Source: CAXRBC01 sp041158045 (lineage in GTDB: Bacteria > Actinomycetota > Acidimicrobiia > Acidimicrobiales > Ilumatobacteraceae). From it: a stretch of 64,000 nucleotides of DNA. The notes below the pieces were generated by a model. The model had not been told where the DNA came from and did no database searches. It was given only the letters and a program-made list of their open reading frames with translations. Each line of letters begins with the position of its first letter. The stretch's first letter is position 1. Below, in pieces: positions 30,278 to 39,128 of this stretch. Where the stretch lies: positions 10,812 through 74,811 of the forward strand of contig JBEBCD010000080.1 of the NCBI GenBank assembly GCA_041158045.1, given 5' to 3'. Made by a program: the position numbers and the translations under genes.

Positions 30278-30777
30278 CGACGCTCGCGGCGGGGACGGGC
30301 GGGCCCGCGGCGACCCGCCGGCTCGCGGCGGCGATCGCGGGCCTCGCGCGACCGGGCGACGTGGTGGTGCTCACCGGGGAGCTCGGGGCGGGCAAGACCA
30401 CCTTCGCCCAGGGGTTCGCCGGTGCGCTCGGCGTCGCCGAGGACGTCGTGTCGCCGACCTTCACGCTCGTGCACGAGCACGCGACGGCGCGGCCCGGCGT
30501 CGCACTGGTGCACGCGGACCTGTACCGGCTCGAGCGCACCGGCGAGCTCGAGGACCTCGGGCTCGAGGAGATGCGCCGCGACGGCGCGATCCTCCTCGTC
30601 GAGTGGGGCGAGGTCGCGGGCGACCGGCTCGGCCCCGCGCTGCTCGTGACCCTGCGGCACGGGCCCGCCGGCGCCGAGACGCGCCGCGTGGAGCTCGCGC
30701 GTCGGGGGGAGCAGTGGGCCTCGCGGTGGGACCGGCTCGGCGCCGCGGTCGCGGCGGCCGGCGCGGGGCCGGGGTGA
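30274..30777 (+). CDS. tsaE: tRNA t6A biosynthesis ATPase TsaE
   Basis: P-loop ATPase of the TsaBDE complex that makes N6-threonylcarbamoyl-adenosine at tRNA position 37. It has 167 residues from GTG 30274. The Walker A motif GELGAGKT spans residues 35-42; SPTFTLVHEH, HADLYRL and LLVEWGE are diagnostic. It starts the tsaE-tsaB-rimI-tsaD run and overlaps alr by GTGA. Confidence 0.95.
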   Translation: MTTLAAGTGGPAATRRLAAAIAGLARPGDVVVLTGELGAGKTTFAQGFAGALGVAEDVVSPTFTLVHEHATARPGVALVHADLYRLERTGELEDLGLEEMRRDGAILLVEWGEVAGDRLGPALLVTLRHGPAGAETRRVELARRGEQWASRWDRLGAAVAAAGAGPG

Positions 30778-30787
30778 GGCCGGGGCC

Positions 30788-31501
30788 GTGCTGATCCTCG
30801 CCATCGAGACCGCGACCGACGTGGTCGGCGTCGCCGTCGCCGATGCGCGCCGCGTGCGCGCCGAGGCCCACGTGGCGACGGGTCGTCGCCACGGCGAGAC
30901 CCTCGCGGCGCTCGTGGCCTCCACCTGCGAGCGGGCCGGCGTGGCGCAGCGCGAGCTCGACGCGATCGCGGTGGACGTCGGGCCCGGCCTCTACACGGGC
31001 ATGCGCGTCGGGATCGCGCACGCGAAGGCGGCCGCGTGGGCCCTCGGCATCCCCGTCATCGGGGTGCGCAGCACCGACGTGCTGGCGCGGAGCGCCGACG
31101 CGGGCGACCGGCTCGTCCTCGCGGCGCTCGACGCGCGGCGCCACGAGATCTTCTGGGCCCTGCACCGGCGCACGGGCCTCGCCGGGGACCGGCTCGTCGA
31201 GGTGGCGGCGCCGCGCGTCGGCACCGTGGAGGAATGCGTGGCCGACCTCCTCGAGCGCGGGCTCGACGTGGCGGTGGTCGGGGACGCGACCGTCGCGCAC
31301 CGCGAGGCCTTCGCGCGGCTGCTCGACCGCGCGCCCTTCGACGTGCGCCACCCGGGCGAGGGGGCGACGCACCCGTCGGCGGCCACGCTCGCGACGATCG
31401 CGCGCGAGCGCGCCCTCGACGAGGACTGGACGACGCCCGCCGAGCTGACCGCCGCGTACCTGCGCGCGCCCGACGCCGAGATCCGGTGGGCGACGCGATG
31501 A
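30788..31501 (+). CDS. tsaB: tRNA t6A biosynthesis protein TsaB
   Basis: Inactive Gcp-like partner that scaffolds TsaD. It has 237 residues, GTG start 10 bp after tsaE. The N-terminus MLILAIETATDVVGVAV and the AVDVGPGLYTGMRVGIAHAK segment are typical of the ASKHA fold. The stop overlaps the rimI start (ATGA). Confidence 0.95.
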   Translation: MLILAIETATDVVGVAVADARRVRAEAHVATGRRHGETLAALVASTCERAGVAQRELDAIAVDVGPGLYTGMRVGIAHAKAAAWALGIPVIGVRSTDVLARSADAGDRLVLAALDARRHEIFWALHRRTGLAGDRLVEVAAPRVGTVEECVADLLERGLDVAVVGDATVAHREAFARLLDRAPFDVRHPGEGATHPSAATLATIARERALDEDWTTPAELTAAYLRAPDAEIRWATR

Positions 31502-32043
31502 TGCGCACGCGGCGCGAGGCGCGGACCGTCGACGGTGCGGCGCCCGTGCTCGAGGTCGTGCCGCTCGCGCGGCGCCACCTGCGCACGGTGCTCGGGATCG
31601 AGCGCGCCGCGTACCCGAGCCCGTGGACCGAGCGGATCTTCCACGACGAGCTCGCGCAGGCGCGGGCCGGGGCGCGCCACTACGTGGCCGGCCTGGTCGG
31701 CGGCGAGGTCGTCGGCTACGCGGGGATGCTGTACGCGGGGGACGATGCGCACGTGACCAACGTGGCGGTGGCCGACGAGTGGCGGGGACGGGGTGTGGCG
31801 ACCGAGCTGCTGCTCGAGCTCGCGTGGGCGGCGCGCGGGCACGGGTGCGCGGCGATGTCGCTCGAGGTGCGCCACTCCAACGTGGGGGCGCAGTCGCTGT
31901 ACCGGCGCTTCGGCTTCGTGCCCGCGGGGACCCGGCGGCGCTACTACGAGAACCGCGATGACGCGATCGTGATGTGGCTGGGGGACCTCCAGGGCGACGA
32001 GGTGGCGGGGCGCCTGCGGGCGATCGAGGAGTCGCGACCATGA
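31498..32043 (+). CDS. rimI: Ribosomal-protein-alanine N-acetyltransferase RimI
   Basis: GNAT-fold acetyltransferase that modifies the N-terminus of bS18 and possibly other proteins. It has 181 residues from ATG 31498 (ATG 31501 is the alternative). The acetyl-CoA loop VADEWRGRGVATELL and the C-terminal NVGAQSLYRRFGFVPAGTRR and YYENRDDAIVMWL are diagnostic of RimI. It overlaps tsaB and tsaD by 4 bp each, so the four genes are probably co-translated. Confidence 0.94.
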   Translation: MMRTRREARTVDGAAPVLEVVPLARRHLRTVLGIERAAYPSPWTERIFHDELAQARAGARHYVAGLVGGEVVGYAGMLYAGDDAHVTNVAVADEWRGRGVATELLLELAWAARGHGCAAMSLEVRHSNVGAQSLYRRFGFVPAGTRRRYYENRDDAIVMWLGDLQGDEVAGRLRAIEESRP

Positions 32044-33065
32044 ACATCGGGGAGGGGACGGTCGTGCTCGCGCTCGAGACGTCGTGCGACGAGACCGCCG
32101 CGGCGCTCGTCATGGGCGGCCGCGACGTGCTCTCGAGCGTCGTCGCCTCGCAGCTCGAGGCGCACGCGCGCTACGGCGGGGTGGTGCCCGAGGTGGCGAG
32201 CCGCGCGCACCTCGAGGCGATCGTGCCCGTGGCCGAGGAGGCGGTGGCCCGTGCGGGCGTGGCCCTCGAGCGGGTCGACGCGGTGGCGGCCACGACGGGG
32301 CCGGGCCTCATCGGGGCGTTGCTCGTCGGGGCGTCGGCGGCCAAGGGGCTCGCCGTCGCGCTCGGCGTGCCCTTCGTGGCGGTCAACCACCTGGAGGCCC
32401 ACCTGCACGCGGCGCTCCTCGACGACCCGGACGCGGCCTTCCCCATGGTCGTGTTGCTCGTCTCGGGCGGCCACACCTTGCTGGTGCGCGTGGACGCGCC
32501 CGGGGCCTACGAGGTGGTGGGGCGCACGCTCGACGACGCGGCGGGCGAGGCCTTCGACAAGGTCGCGCGATTCCTCGGGCTCGGCTACCCGGGCGGGCCC
32601 GCGATCGACCGCGTCTCGGCGGAGGGGGACGCCGCCGCGATCGCGTTCCCGCGCGCGATGCTGCACGAGGGTCTCGACGTGTCCTTCAGCGGACTGAAGA
32701 CGGCGGTGGTCAACCACGTGCGGGCCCACCCCGACGTGCGCACGGAGGACGTCGCGGCGTCGTTCCAGGCCGCCGTGGTGGACGTGCTCGTGGCCAAGGC
32801 GCGCCGCGCCGCCCGCGCGCACGGCGCGCGCACCGTGGCGCTCGGCGGCGGCGTCGCGGCCAACTCGTTGCTCCGCGCGCGCCTCGCCGAGGGGTGCGCC
32901 GAGGACGGCCTGCGCACCGTGCTCGCGAGCCGCGCGATGTGCACCGACAACGCCGCGATGATCGCCGCCGCCGCGTGGCACCGCCTGGCGCGCCGCGGCG
33001 GGGACCCGCTGGATGCACCGGCCTTCCCGAGCGGGCGCCCCGGCGACCCCCTGGGGCTCCCGTGA
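32040..33065 (+). CDS. tsaD: tRNA N6-threonylcarbamoyltransferase TsaD
   Basis: Catalytic subunit that transfers the threonylcarbamoyl group to A37 of ANN-decoding tRNAs. It has 341 residues from ATG 32040. The ETSCDETAAALV start and the metal ligands His117 and His121 in NHLEAHLHA are present, with the later FSGLKTAVVNH and GGGVAANSLLR motifs. The stop overlaps dusB by 4 bp. Confidence 0.96.
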   Translation: MNIGEGTVVLALETSCDETAAALVMGGRDVLSSVVASQLEAHARYGGVVPEVASRAHLEAIVPVAEEAVARAGVALERVDAVAATTGPGLIGALLVGASAAKGLAVALGVPFVAVNHLEAHLHAALLDDPDAAFPMVVLLVSGGHTLLVRVDAPGAYEVVGRTLDDAAGEAFDKVARFLGLGYPGGPAIDRVSAEGDAAAIAFPRAMLHEGLDVSFSGLKTAVVNHVRAHPDVRTEDVAASFQAAVVDVLVAKARRAARAHGARTVALGGGVAANSLLRARLAEGCAEDGLRTVLASRAMCTDNAAMIAAAAWHRLARRGGDPLDAPAFPSGRPGDPLGLP

Positions 33066-34213
33066 CGGCGGGGGTCCGCGCGCCGCTGCCGCTCGTGCTG
33101 GGTGGGCGCGAGGTGCGGCCCGCGGTGGTCCTCGCGCCGATGGCGGGGGTGACCAACGCGCCGTTCCGCAGCCTGTGCCGACGCTTCGGACCCGGGCTCG
33201 TGTACGTGAACGAGATGGTGATGTCGGCCGCGATCGTGCACGGCAACGCGAGGACCGACGCGATGATGCGGTTCGGCGAGGACGAGTCGTACCGGAGCCT
33301 GCAGCTCTACGGCAGCGACCCCGCCGTGATGGCGGGGGCGATCGACCGCCTCGGCCGCGAGGGGCGCGTGGACCACGTGGACCTCAACTTCGGGTGCCCC
33401 GCGCCCAAGGTGACGCGGCGCGGCGGCGGCGCGGCGGTACCCCTCAAGCGCAACCTGCTGCGCGCCATCGTCCGCGCCGCGGTGGATGCGGGGGCGCACC
33501 ACGGGATCCCGATCACCTGCAAGTTCCGCATGGGGATCGACGAGGGCCTGCTCACGTACCTCGACACCGGGCGGATCTGCGAGGAGGAGGGGGCCGTGGC
33601 GGTCGCCCTCCACGCCCGCACGGCGGCCCAGCACTACGCACCCAGTGCGCGCTGGGAGGCGATCGCGGCGCTGAAGCGCGCGGTGACGACGATCCCCGTG
33701 CTCGGCAACGGCGACGTCTGGGAGGCGGCCGACGCGCTGCGCATGGTGCGCGAGACCGGCTGCGACGGCGTCGTGATCGGGCGCGGCTGCCTCGGGCGCC
33801 CCTGGCTCTTCCGCGACCTCGTCGACGCGTTCGCCGGGCGCCCGGTGCGGCCCGCGCCCGCGCTCGGCGAGGTGCTCGACGTGATGGTCGAGCACGCCGT
33901 GGCGCTCGACCGTCACTGCGCGCCGGGGCGGGGGATCCGCGAGTTTCGCAAGCATGCCGGCTGGTACCTCACGGGCTACCCGGTGGGGGGCGAGGCGCGC
34001 CGGCGCTTCGCCGACGTGGCGTCGCTCGACGAGTTGCGCGCGCTCGCCGACGCCCAGGATCGCGCGGTGCGCCTCGTGCCGGGTGGCGAGCGCTTCGCCC
34101 GCGGGCACACCAACGGCCCGATCCGCGTCGCGCTGCCCGAGGGCTACCTCGAGCGCCTCGACGACCTGACGGTCCCCGACGAGGCGGTGCTGGCGCACCT
34201 GAGCGGGGGCTGA
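33062..34213 (+). CDS. dusB: tRNA-dihydrouridine synthase, DusB-like
   Basis: Flavoenzyme reducing uridine to dihydrouridine in tRNA. It has 383 residues from GTG 33062. The barrel motifs are APMAGVTNAPFR, NEMVMSAA, the catalytic Cys in LNFGCPAPKVTRRGGGAA, TCKFRMGID and NGDVWE, followed by the C-terminal helical domain (FRKHAGWYLTGYPVGG). Overlaps tsaD (GTGA) and maf (TGATG). The B assignment is from overall similarity and is less certain than the family. Confidence 0.92.
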   Translation: MTAGVRAPLPLVLGGREVRPAVVLAPMAGVTNAPFRSLCRRFGPGLVYVNEMVMSAAIVHGNARTDAMMRFGEDESYRSLQLYGSDPAVMAGAIDRLGREGRVDHVDLNFGCPAPKVTRRGGGAAVPLKRNLLRAIVRAAVDAGAHHGIPITCKFRMGIDEGLLTYLDTGRICEEEGAVAVALHARTAAQHYAPSARWEAIAALKRAVTTIPVLGNGDVWEAADALRMVRETGCDGVVIGRGCLGRPWLFRDLVDAFAGRPVRPAPALGEVLDVMVEHAVALDRHCAPGRGIREFRKHAGWYLTGYPVGGEARRRFADVASLDELRALADAQDRAVRLVPGGERFARGHTNGPIRVALPEGYLERLDDLTVPDEAVLAHLSGG

Positions 34214-34839
34214 TGGGGCGCGGACCCGGCGCCGCGCGCGGCGCCGCCTCGACCGTCGTGCTCGCGTCGCGCTCGCCACGGCGCGTCGACATCCTGCGCG
34301 CGATGGGCGTCGCCCACGAGGTGGACCCCGCCGACGTCGACGAGACGCCGCTCCCCGGCGAGGCGCCCGCCGCGCTCGCGCTGCGGCTCGCGCGGGCCAA
34401 GGCCGCGGCGGTGGCGGCACGGCGCGGGCCGGGGGCGATCGTGCTCGGGGCGGACACGACGATCGACCTCGACGGCGCCATCCTCGGCCAGCCGCGCGAC
34501 GACGCGGACGCCCGTCGGATGCTGCACGCGCTCTCGGGGCGGGCGCACCGCGTGGTGACGGCGGTGTGCGTGCGGCGGGGGGACGGGGCGCTCGACGGCC
34601 ACGACGCGGCCGTGGTCGTGATGCGGCCGCTGCCCGACGAGCTCGTCGAGTGGTACGTGGCGACCGGGGAGCCGCGGGGCAAGGCGGGGGCCTACGCGGT
34701 CCAGGGCCGGGGGGCGGCCCTCGTGGCGTCGGTGCGGGGGGCGCAGTCGACGGTGGTCGGCCTGCCCGTGGCCCTCACGGCGAGGCTCCTCGGGGCCCAC
34801 GGGCTGCTCGGGTTGGCAGGCGGGGAGGGGCGCCAATAG
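34213..34839 (+). CDS. maf: Maf-like nucleotide pyrophosphatase
   Basis: House-cleaning enzyme that hydrolyses non-canonical nucleoside triphosphates such as dTTP/UTP analogues. It has 208 residues from ATG 34213, which shares a base with the dusB stop. VVLASRSPRRVDILR, LGADTTIDLDG, GEPRGKAGAYAVQG and STVVGLP are the family motifs. Its TAG stop is the first half of the groES -10 box. Confidence 0.93.
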   Translation: MGRGPGAARGAASTVVLASRSPRRVDILRAMGVAHEVDPADVDETPLPGEAPAALALRLARAKAAAVAARRGPGAIVLGADTTIDLDGAILGQPRDDADARRMLHALSGRAHRVVTAVCVRRGDGALDGHDAAVVVMRPLPDELVEWYVATGEPRGKAGAYAVQGRGAALVASVRGAQSTVVGLPVALTARLLGAHGLLGLAGGEGRQ

Positions 34840-34842
34840 CCT
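34813..34842 (+). promoter_or_regulatory. groESL promoter (-35 TTGGCA, 18-bp spacer, -10 TAGCCT)
   Basis: TTGGCA at 34813-34818 and TAGCCT at 34837-34842 are 18 bp apart. The -10 box abuts the CIRCE operator so that the transcription start falls inside the repeat, as in HrcA-controlled heat-shock promoters. Confidence 0.75.
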
Positions 34843-34868
34843 TGGCACTCGCCTAGGGAGAGTGCTAA
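34842..34868 (+). promoter_or_regulatory. CIRCE operator for HrcA
   Basis: TTGGCACTC (34842-34850), nine spacer bases, then GAGTGCTAA (34860-34868). This matches the CIRCE consensus TTAGCACTC-N9-GAGTGCTAA with one mismatch in the left arm. It lies between the groES promoter and the start codon, so groESL should be repressed by HrcA and induced by heat. Confidence 0.92.
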
Positions 34869-34917
34869 CGGCCCCCTGGGCCAAGACAGGAACCACCTCG
34901 AAAGGGATCACCGCACC

Positions 34918-36851
<1,934 letters not shown>

Positions 36852-36854
36852 CCC

Positions 36855-37223
36855 ATCGGCACCGCCGGCCGGGGCTTCTGGCTCCACCAACTCGTCGAAT
36901 ACCTCATCGCCGCGGGGCTGGTCCTCGTGGCGGCCCAGTCCGCGCACCCGCGCGTCGTCGGCGCCTACGGCGTCGCGCTGCTCCTGCACGCGGCCGTGGC
37001 CGACGGCCCGATGGGCGCGTACCGCTGGGTGCCGCGCGGCGTGCACCGCTGGGGTGACTGGGCGTTCGCGGTCGCGCTCGTCGCGGGCGCGGTCGCGCTC
37101 GACCTCGACGCGCGCACGCGCGGCATGCTCGGCGGCGTCGCCGCGATGCTCGCGATCGTCGCGCTCACGACCAACTACGTGAAGCGCGAGTTCGGCCGGG
37201 GCCAGCCCGGGGCGCGTCGGTAG
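36855..37223 (+). CDS. Small membrane protein of unknown function, start codon uncertain
   Basis: Three to four hydrophobic segments (for example EYLIAAGLVLVAA, FAVALVAGAVAL, AAMLAIVALTT) make this an integral membrane protein. The frame is the same as groEL and opens right after its TAA. The coding-looking N-terminus GRGFWLHQLVEYLI begins upstream of the first GTG (36927); only ATC at 36855 or other non-standard codons are available there. The conservative model is 36927-37223 (98 residues); the full one has 122 residues. It ends with TAG at the next gene's -10 box. Function not recognised. Confidence 0.6.
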   Translation: MGTAGRGFWLHQLVEYLIAAGLVLVAAQSAHPRVVGAYGVALLLHAAVADGPMGAYRWVPRGVHRWGDWAFAVALVAGAVALDLDARTRGMLGGVAAMLAIVALTTNYVKREFGRGQPGARR

Positions 37224-37226
37224 GCT
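37221..37226 (+). promoter_or_regulatory. -10 box (TAGGCT) for a leaderless small gene
   Basis: TAGGCT begins with the stop codon of the membrane protein gene and lies 6 nt before the ATG at 37233, fitting the recurrent leaderless pattern. Confidence 0.45.
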
Positions 37227-37232
37227 CGCGCC

Positions 37233-37403
37233 ATGTCGTTCACCACGCCCCCGCCCGACGTGACCAAGTTGCTGCGGGCGTGGGAGGAGTGGGAGCGCGG
37301 CGAGCAGACGCCGGGCAAGACGCTCGCGTCGCTGAAGACGGCCGGCCTCGACGCCGTGCTGCGCGACCTCGCCGCCCACGGCTGGGCGCCCCGGGCCTCC
37401 TGA
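37233..37403 (+). CDS. Small conserved-looking hypothetical protein (56 aa)
   Basis: The ATG at 37233 opens a 56-residue frame with normal high-G+C codon use. It starts MSFTTPPPDVTKLLRAWEEW and contains TPGKTLASLKTAGLDAVL, predicted mostly helical and soluble. I do not recognise a function. The start is supported by the upstream -10 box, and the stop overlaps the candidate CTG start of the next gene (CTGA), the same coupling seen with ATGA and GTGA elsewhere. Confidence 0.65.
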   Translation: MSFTTPPPDVTKLLRAWEEWERGEQTPGKTLASLKTAGLDAVLRDLAAHGWAPRAS

Positions 37404-38092
37404 CCGACGCGGCCCGGCGGCCGGGCGGGGACCAGCGGATCCCGCGGCCGGCCTCGGCGATCGAGTACCGGCACTCGCCGTGGCGCACGCTCGACCACGG
37501 GCCCCTCGCGTCCCTGGACGCGGTCTGCGACGCAGTGGCGGGCCACGCGGCCGCGCACGGGGCGCCGGGGGGATCGTCCGGCGTCCCCGAGGGGTACCGC
37601 CTGTCGGCGGTGCTCGTGGGCCTGCTCGACGGCCCGTCGGGCGTGGAGGTCGTGCTCACGCGGCGCTCCCGCGACCTCGCGTCGCACCGCGGCGAGATCG
37701 CCTTCCCGGGCGGGCGCGCGGAACCGGGCGAGGGTCCGCGCGAGGCCGCGCTGCGCGAGAGCACCGAGGAGGTCGGACTCGACCGCGCGCACGCGACAAT
37801 CGTCGGCGAGCTCGCGCCGATGGCGACGGTGGTGAGCGCCTCGTACATCGTGCCCGTGGTGGCGCGGCTCGCGCCCGCGGCCGCGGCGCTCGCCCCCGCG
37901 AGCGCGGAGGTCGAGCGCGTGCTGCGCGTGCCGCTGCGCGAGCTCGTGCGCCCCGACACGTACCGCGAGGAGCTCTGGCGGCTGCCCGATCGCGAGCTGC
38001 GGCTGCACTTCTTCTACCTCGACGACGAGACGGTGTGGGGCGCGACGGCGCGCGTGCTGCACCAGCTCCTCGGGCTCGCGCTGCGGGGCTAG
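37400..38092 (+). CDS. NUDIX hydrolase, CoA pyrophosphatase (NudL/CoAse)-like
   Basis: Predicted to cleave CoA or acyl-CoA to 3',5'-ADP and phosphopantetheine. The Nudix box GGRAEPGEGPREAALREST continues into EEVGL, preceded by SHRGEIAFPGG, the signature of the UPF0035/CoAse group. The family-like IPRP segment near the N-terminus (GDQRIPRPAS) lies upstream of the first plausible GTG (37535, 185 residues). CTG at 37400 (230 residues, overlapping the upstream stop as CTGA) would include it. GTG 37280 would overlap the 56-residue gene almost completely. Family confident, start not. Confidence 0.82.
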   Translation: MTDAARRPGGDQRIPRPASAIEYRHSPWRTLDHGPLASLDAVCDAVAGHAAAHGAPGGSSGVPEGYRLSAVLVGLLDGPSGVEVVLTRRSRDLASHRGEIAFPGGRAEPGEGPREAALRESTEEVGLDRAHATIVGELAPMATVVSASYIVPVVARLAPAAAALAPASAEVERVLRVPLRELVRPDTYREELWRLPDRELRLHFFYLDDETVWGATARVLHQLLGLALRG

Positions 38093-38094
38093 GA

Positions 38095-38136
38095 GCCCGG
38101 GTCCGGCGCCGGGCGCGTCCGGGCCCGCGGGGACGC
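38095..38136. terminator. Tandem hairpins between convergent genes
   Basis: GCCCGG/CCGGGC (38095-38100 and 38109-38114) and GCGTCC/GGACGC (38115-38120 and 38131-38136) fill the 46-bp gap between the NUDIX gene and the convergent phospholipase gene. They could terminate transcription from both sides. No T-runs are present, so the call rests on position and symmetry. Confidence 0.4.
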
Positions 38137-38138
38137 GG

Positions 38139-38576
38139 TCATGGCCCGCCGAGGGCCCGCACGGCGCCGTGGTACAGCGCGGCCCACCGCTCGCACGAGG
38201 GGCGCTGCGGGGCCCGCCGCGCCTCGCACGCGGCGCGCATGTCGTCGAGGAACCGCGCGTCGGCGCGGTCGCGCGCCGACGCGGACCAGTGCGGCGGGCC
38301 GAGGCGGCGCAGGTTGCGGTACGCGAAGTCGTGGCGGCGGCACGGCCACGCGAAGTCGAAGGAGCGGCCGCGGTCGCCGACGAGCGGGGCGGAGCAGCCG
38401 TCGCTCGTCCAGTCGAGCCACGGCCACGTGCGCCGCCACGCCGCGCGGCCGCGGGCGAACTCGGCGAGCGGGACGGCGTGCACGAGGGCCTCGACGACGG
38501 CGGCGTCGCGCGCGGGATCGGGCGGCACGAGGGCGGCGATGGCGGCGACGGCGAGCGCGGCGGAGCGGGGGACCAC
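38139..38576 (-). CDS. Secreted phospholipase A2-like protein (prokaryotic PLA2 family)
   Basis: 145 residues with an N-terminal hydrophobic signal-like segment (about 5-18). SDGCSAP (58-64) and FAWPCRRHDFAYRN (75-88) match the prokaryotic/fungal PLA2 signature; His82 and Asp83 are the expected catalytic and neighbouring residues. Four cysteines (61, 79, 117, 128) are spaced for two disulfides as in the Streptomyces violaceoruber enzyme. It would release fatty acids from phospholipid sn-2 positions outside the cell. It lies 33 bp downstream of ribH on the same strand, an unexpected neighbour. GTG start. Confidence 0.8.
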   Translation of the reverse strand: MVPRSAALAVAAIAALVPPDPARDAAVVEALVHAVPLAEFARGRAAWRRTWPWLDWTSDGCSAPLVGDRGRSFDFAWPCRRHDFAYRNLRRLGPPHWSASARDRADARFLDDMRAACEARRAPQRPSCERWAALYHGAVRALGGP

Positions 38577-38609
38577 GCCCCCGTTGTGTGCGCCGCGCCG
38601 GGCGGCGCG

Positions 38610-39092
38610 TCAGCGGGCGGAGCGGATCGCGCGCAGGACGAGGAGCGTCTCGAGGGCGCCGACGGCGGCCTCGTCGCCCTTGTTGCCCGCGCCGGGGCCC
38701 GAGCGGGCGGTGGCCTGTGCGACGTCCTCGGTGGTGAGCACGCCGAAGCCGACCGGCACGCCGGTGTCGAGCTGCACGCGTGCGACGCCGTCGGCGCAGG
38801 GGCCGGCCACGTACTCGAAGTGCGCGGTCTCGCCCCGGATGACGGCGCCGAGCGCCACCAGCGCGTCGTAGCGGCCCGATCGCGCCATCTCGCGCACCAC
38901 GACGGGGATCTCGTAGGCGCCCGGCACCCATGCGACGTCGACGTGGTCGTCGGCGACGCCGCAGCGCGCGAGGCCGCGGCGGGCGCCGTCGAGGAGTGCG
39001 CGCACGACGAACTCGTTGAATCGCGAGCAGACGATGCCGACGCGCGCCCCGGGCACGCGGATGGCGGAGGGGTCGTGGGAGATCTCGGTCAT
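38610..39092 (-). CDS. ribH: 6,7-dimethyl-8-ribityllumazine synthase
   Basis: Condenses the ribulose-phosphate-derived butanone phosphate with the ribitylaminouracil to give lumazine, the penultimate riboflavin step. It has 160 residues, ATG start. VGIVCSRFNEFVVRALLDG, WVPGAYEIPVV and GAVIRGETAHFEYV (active-site His) and GFGVLTTEDVAQA are diagnostic. Third gene of the riboswitch-led rib cluster. Confidence 0.97.
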   Translation of the reverse strand: MTEISHDPSAIRVPGARVGIVCSRFNEFVVRALLDGARRGLARCGVADDHVDVAWVPGAYEIPVVVREMARSGRYDALVALGAVIRGETAHFEYVAGPCADGVARVQLDTGVPVGFGVLTTEDVAQATARSGPGAGNKGDEAAVGALETLLVLRAIRSAR

Positions 39093-39128
39093 CGGGTCAT
39101 CCGCTCCTCGGGTCGCGGCCTCGCGCCA

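Noticed and set aside
37280..37400. GTG 37280 as the NUDIX start
   Set aside because: It would overlap nearly all of the promoter-supported 56-residue gene, and the added residues are Arg/Pro-rich shadow.
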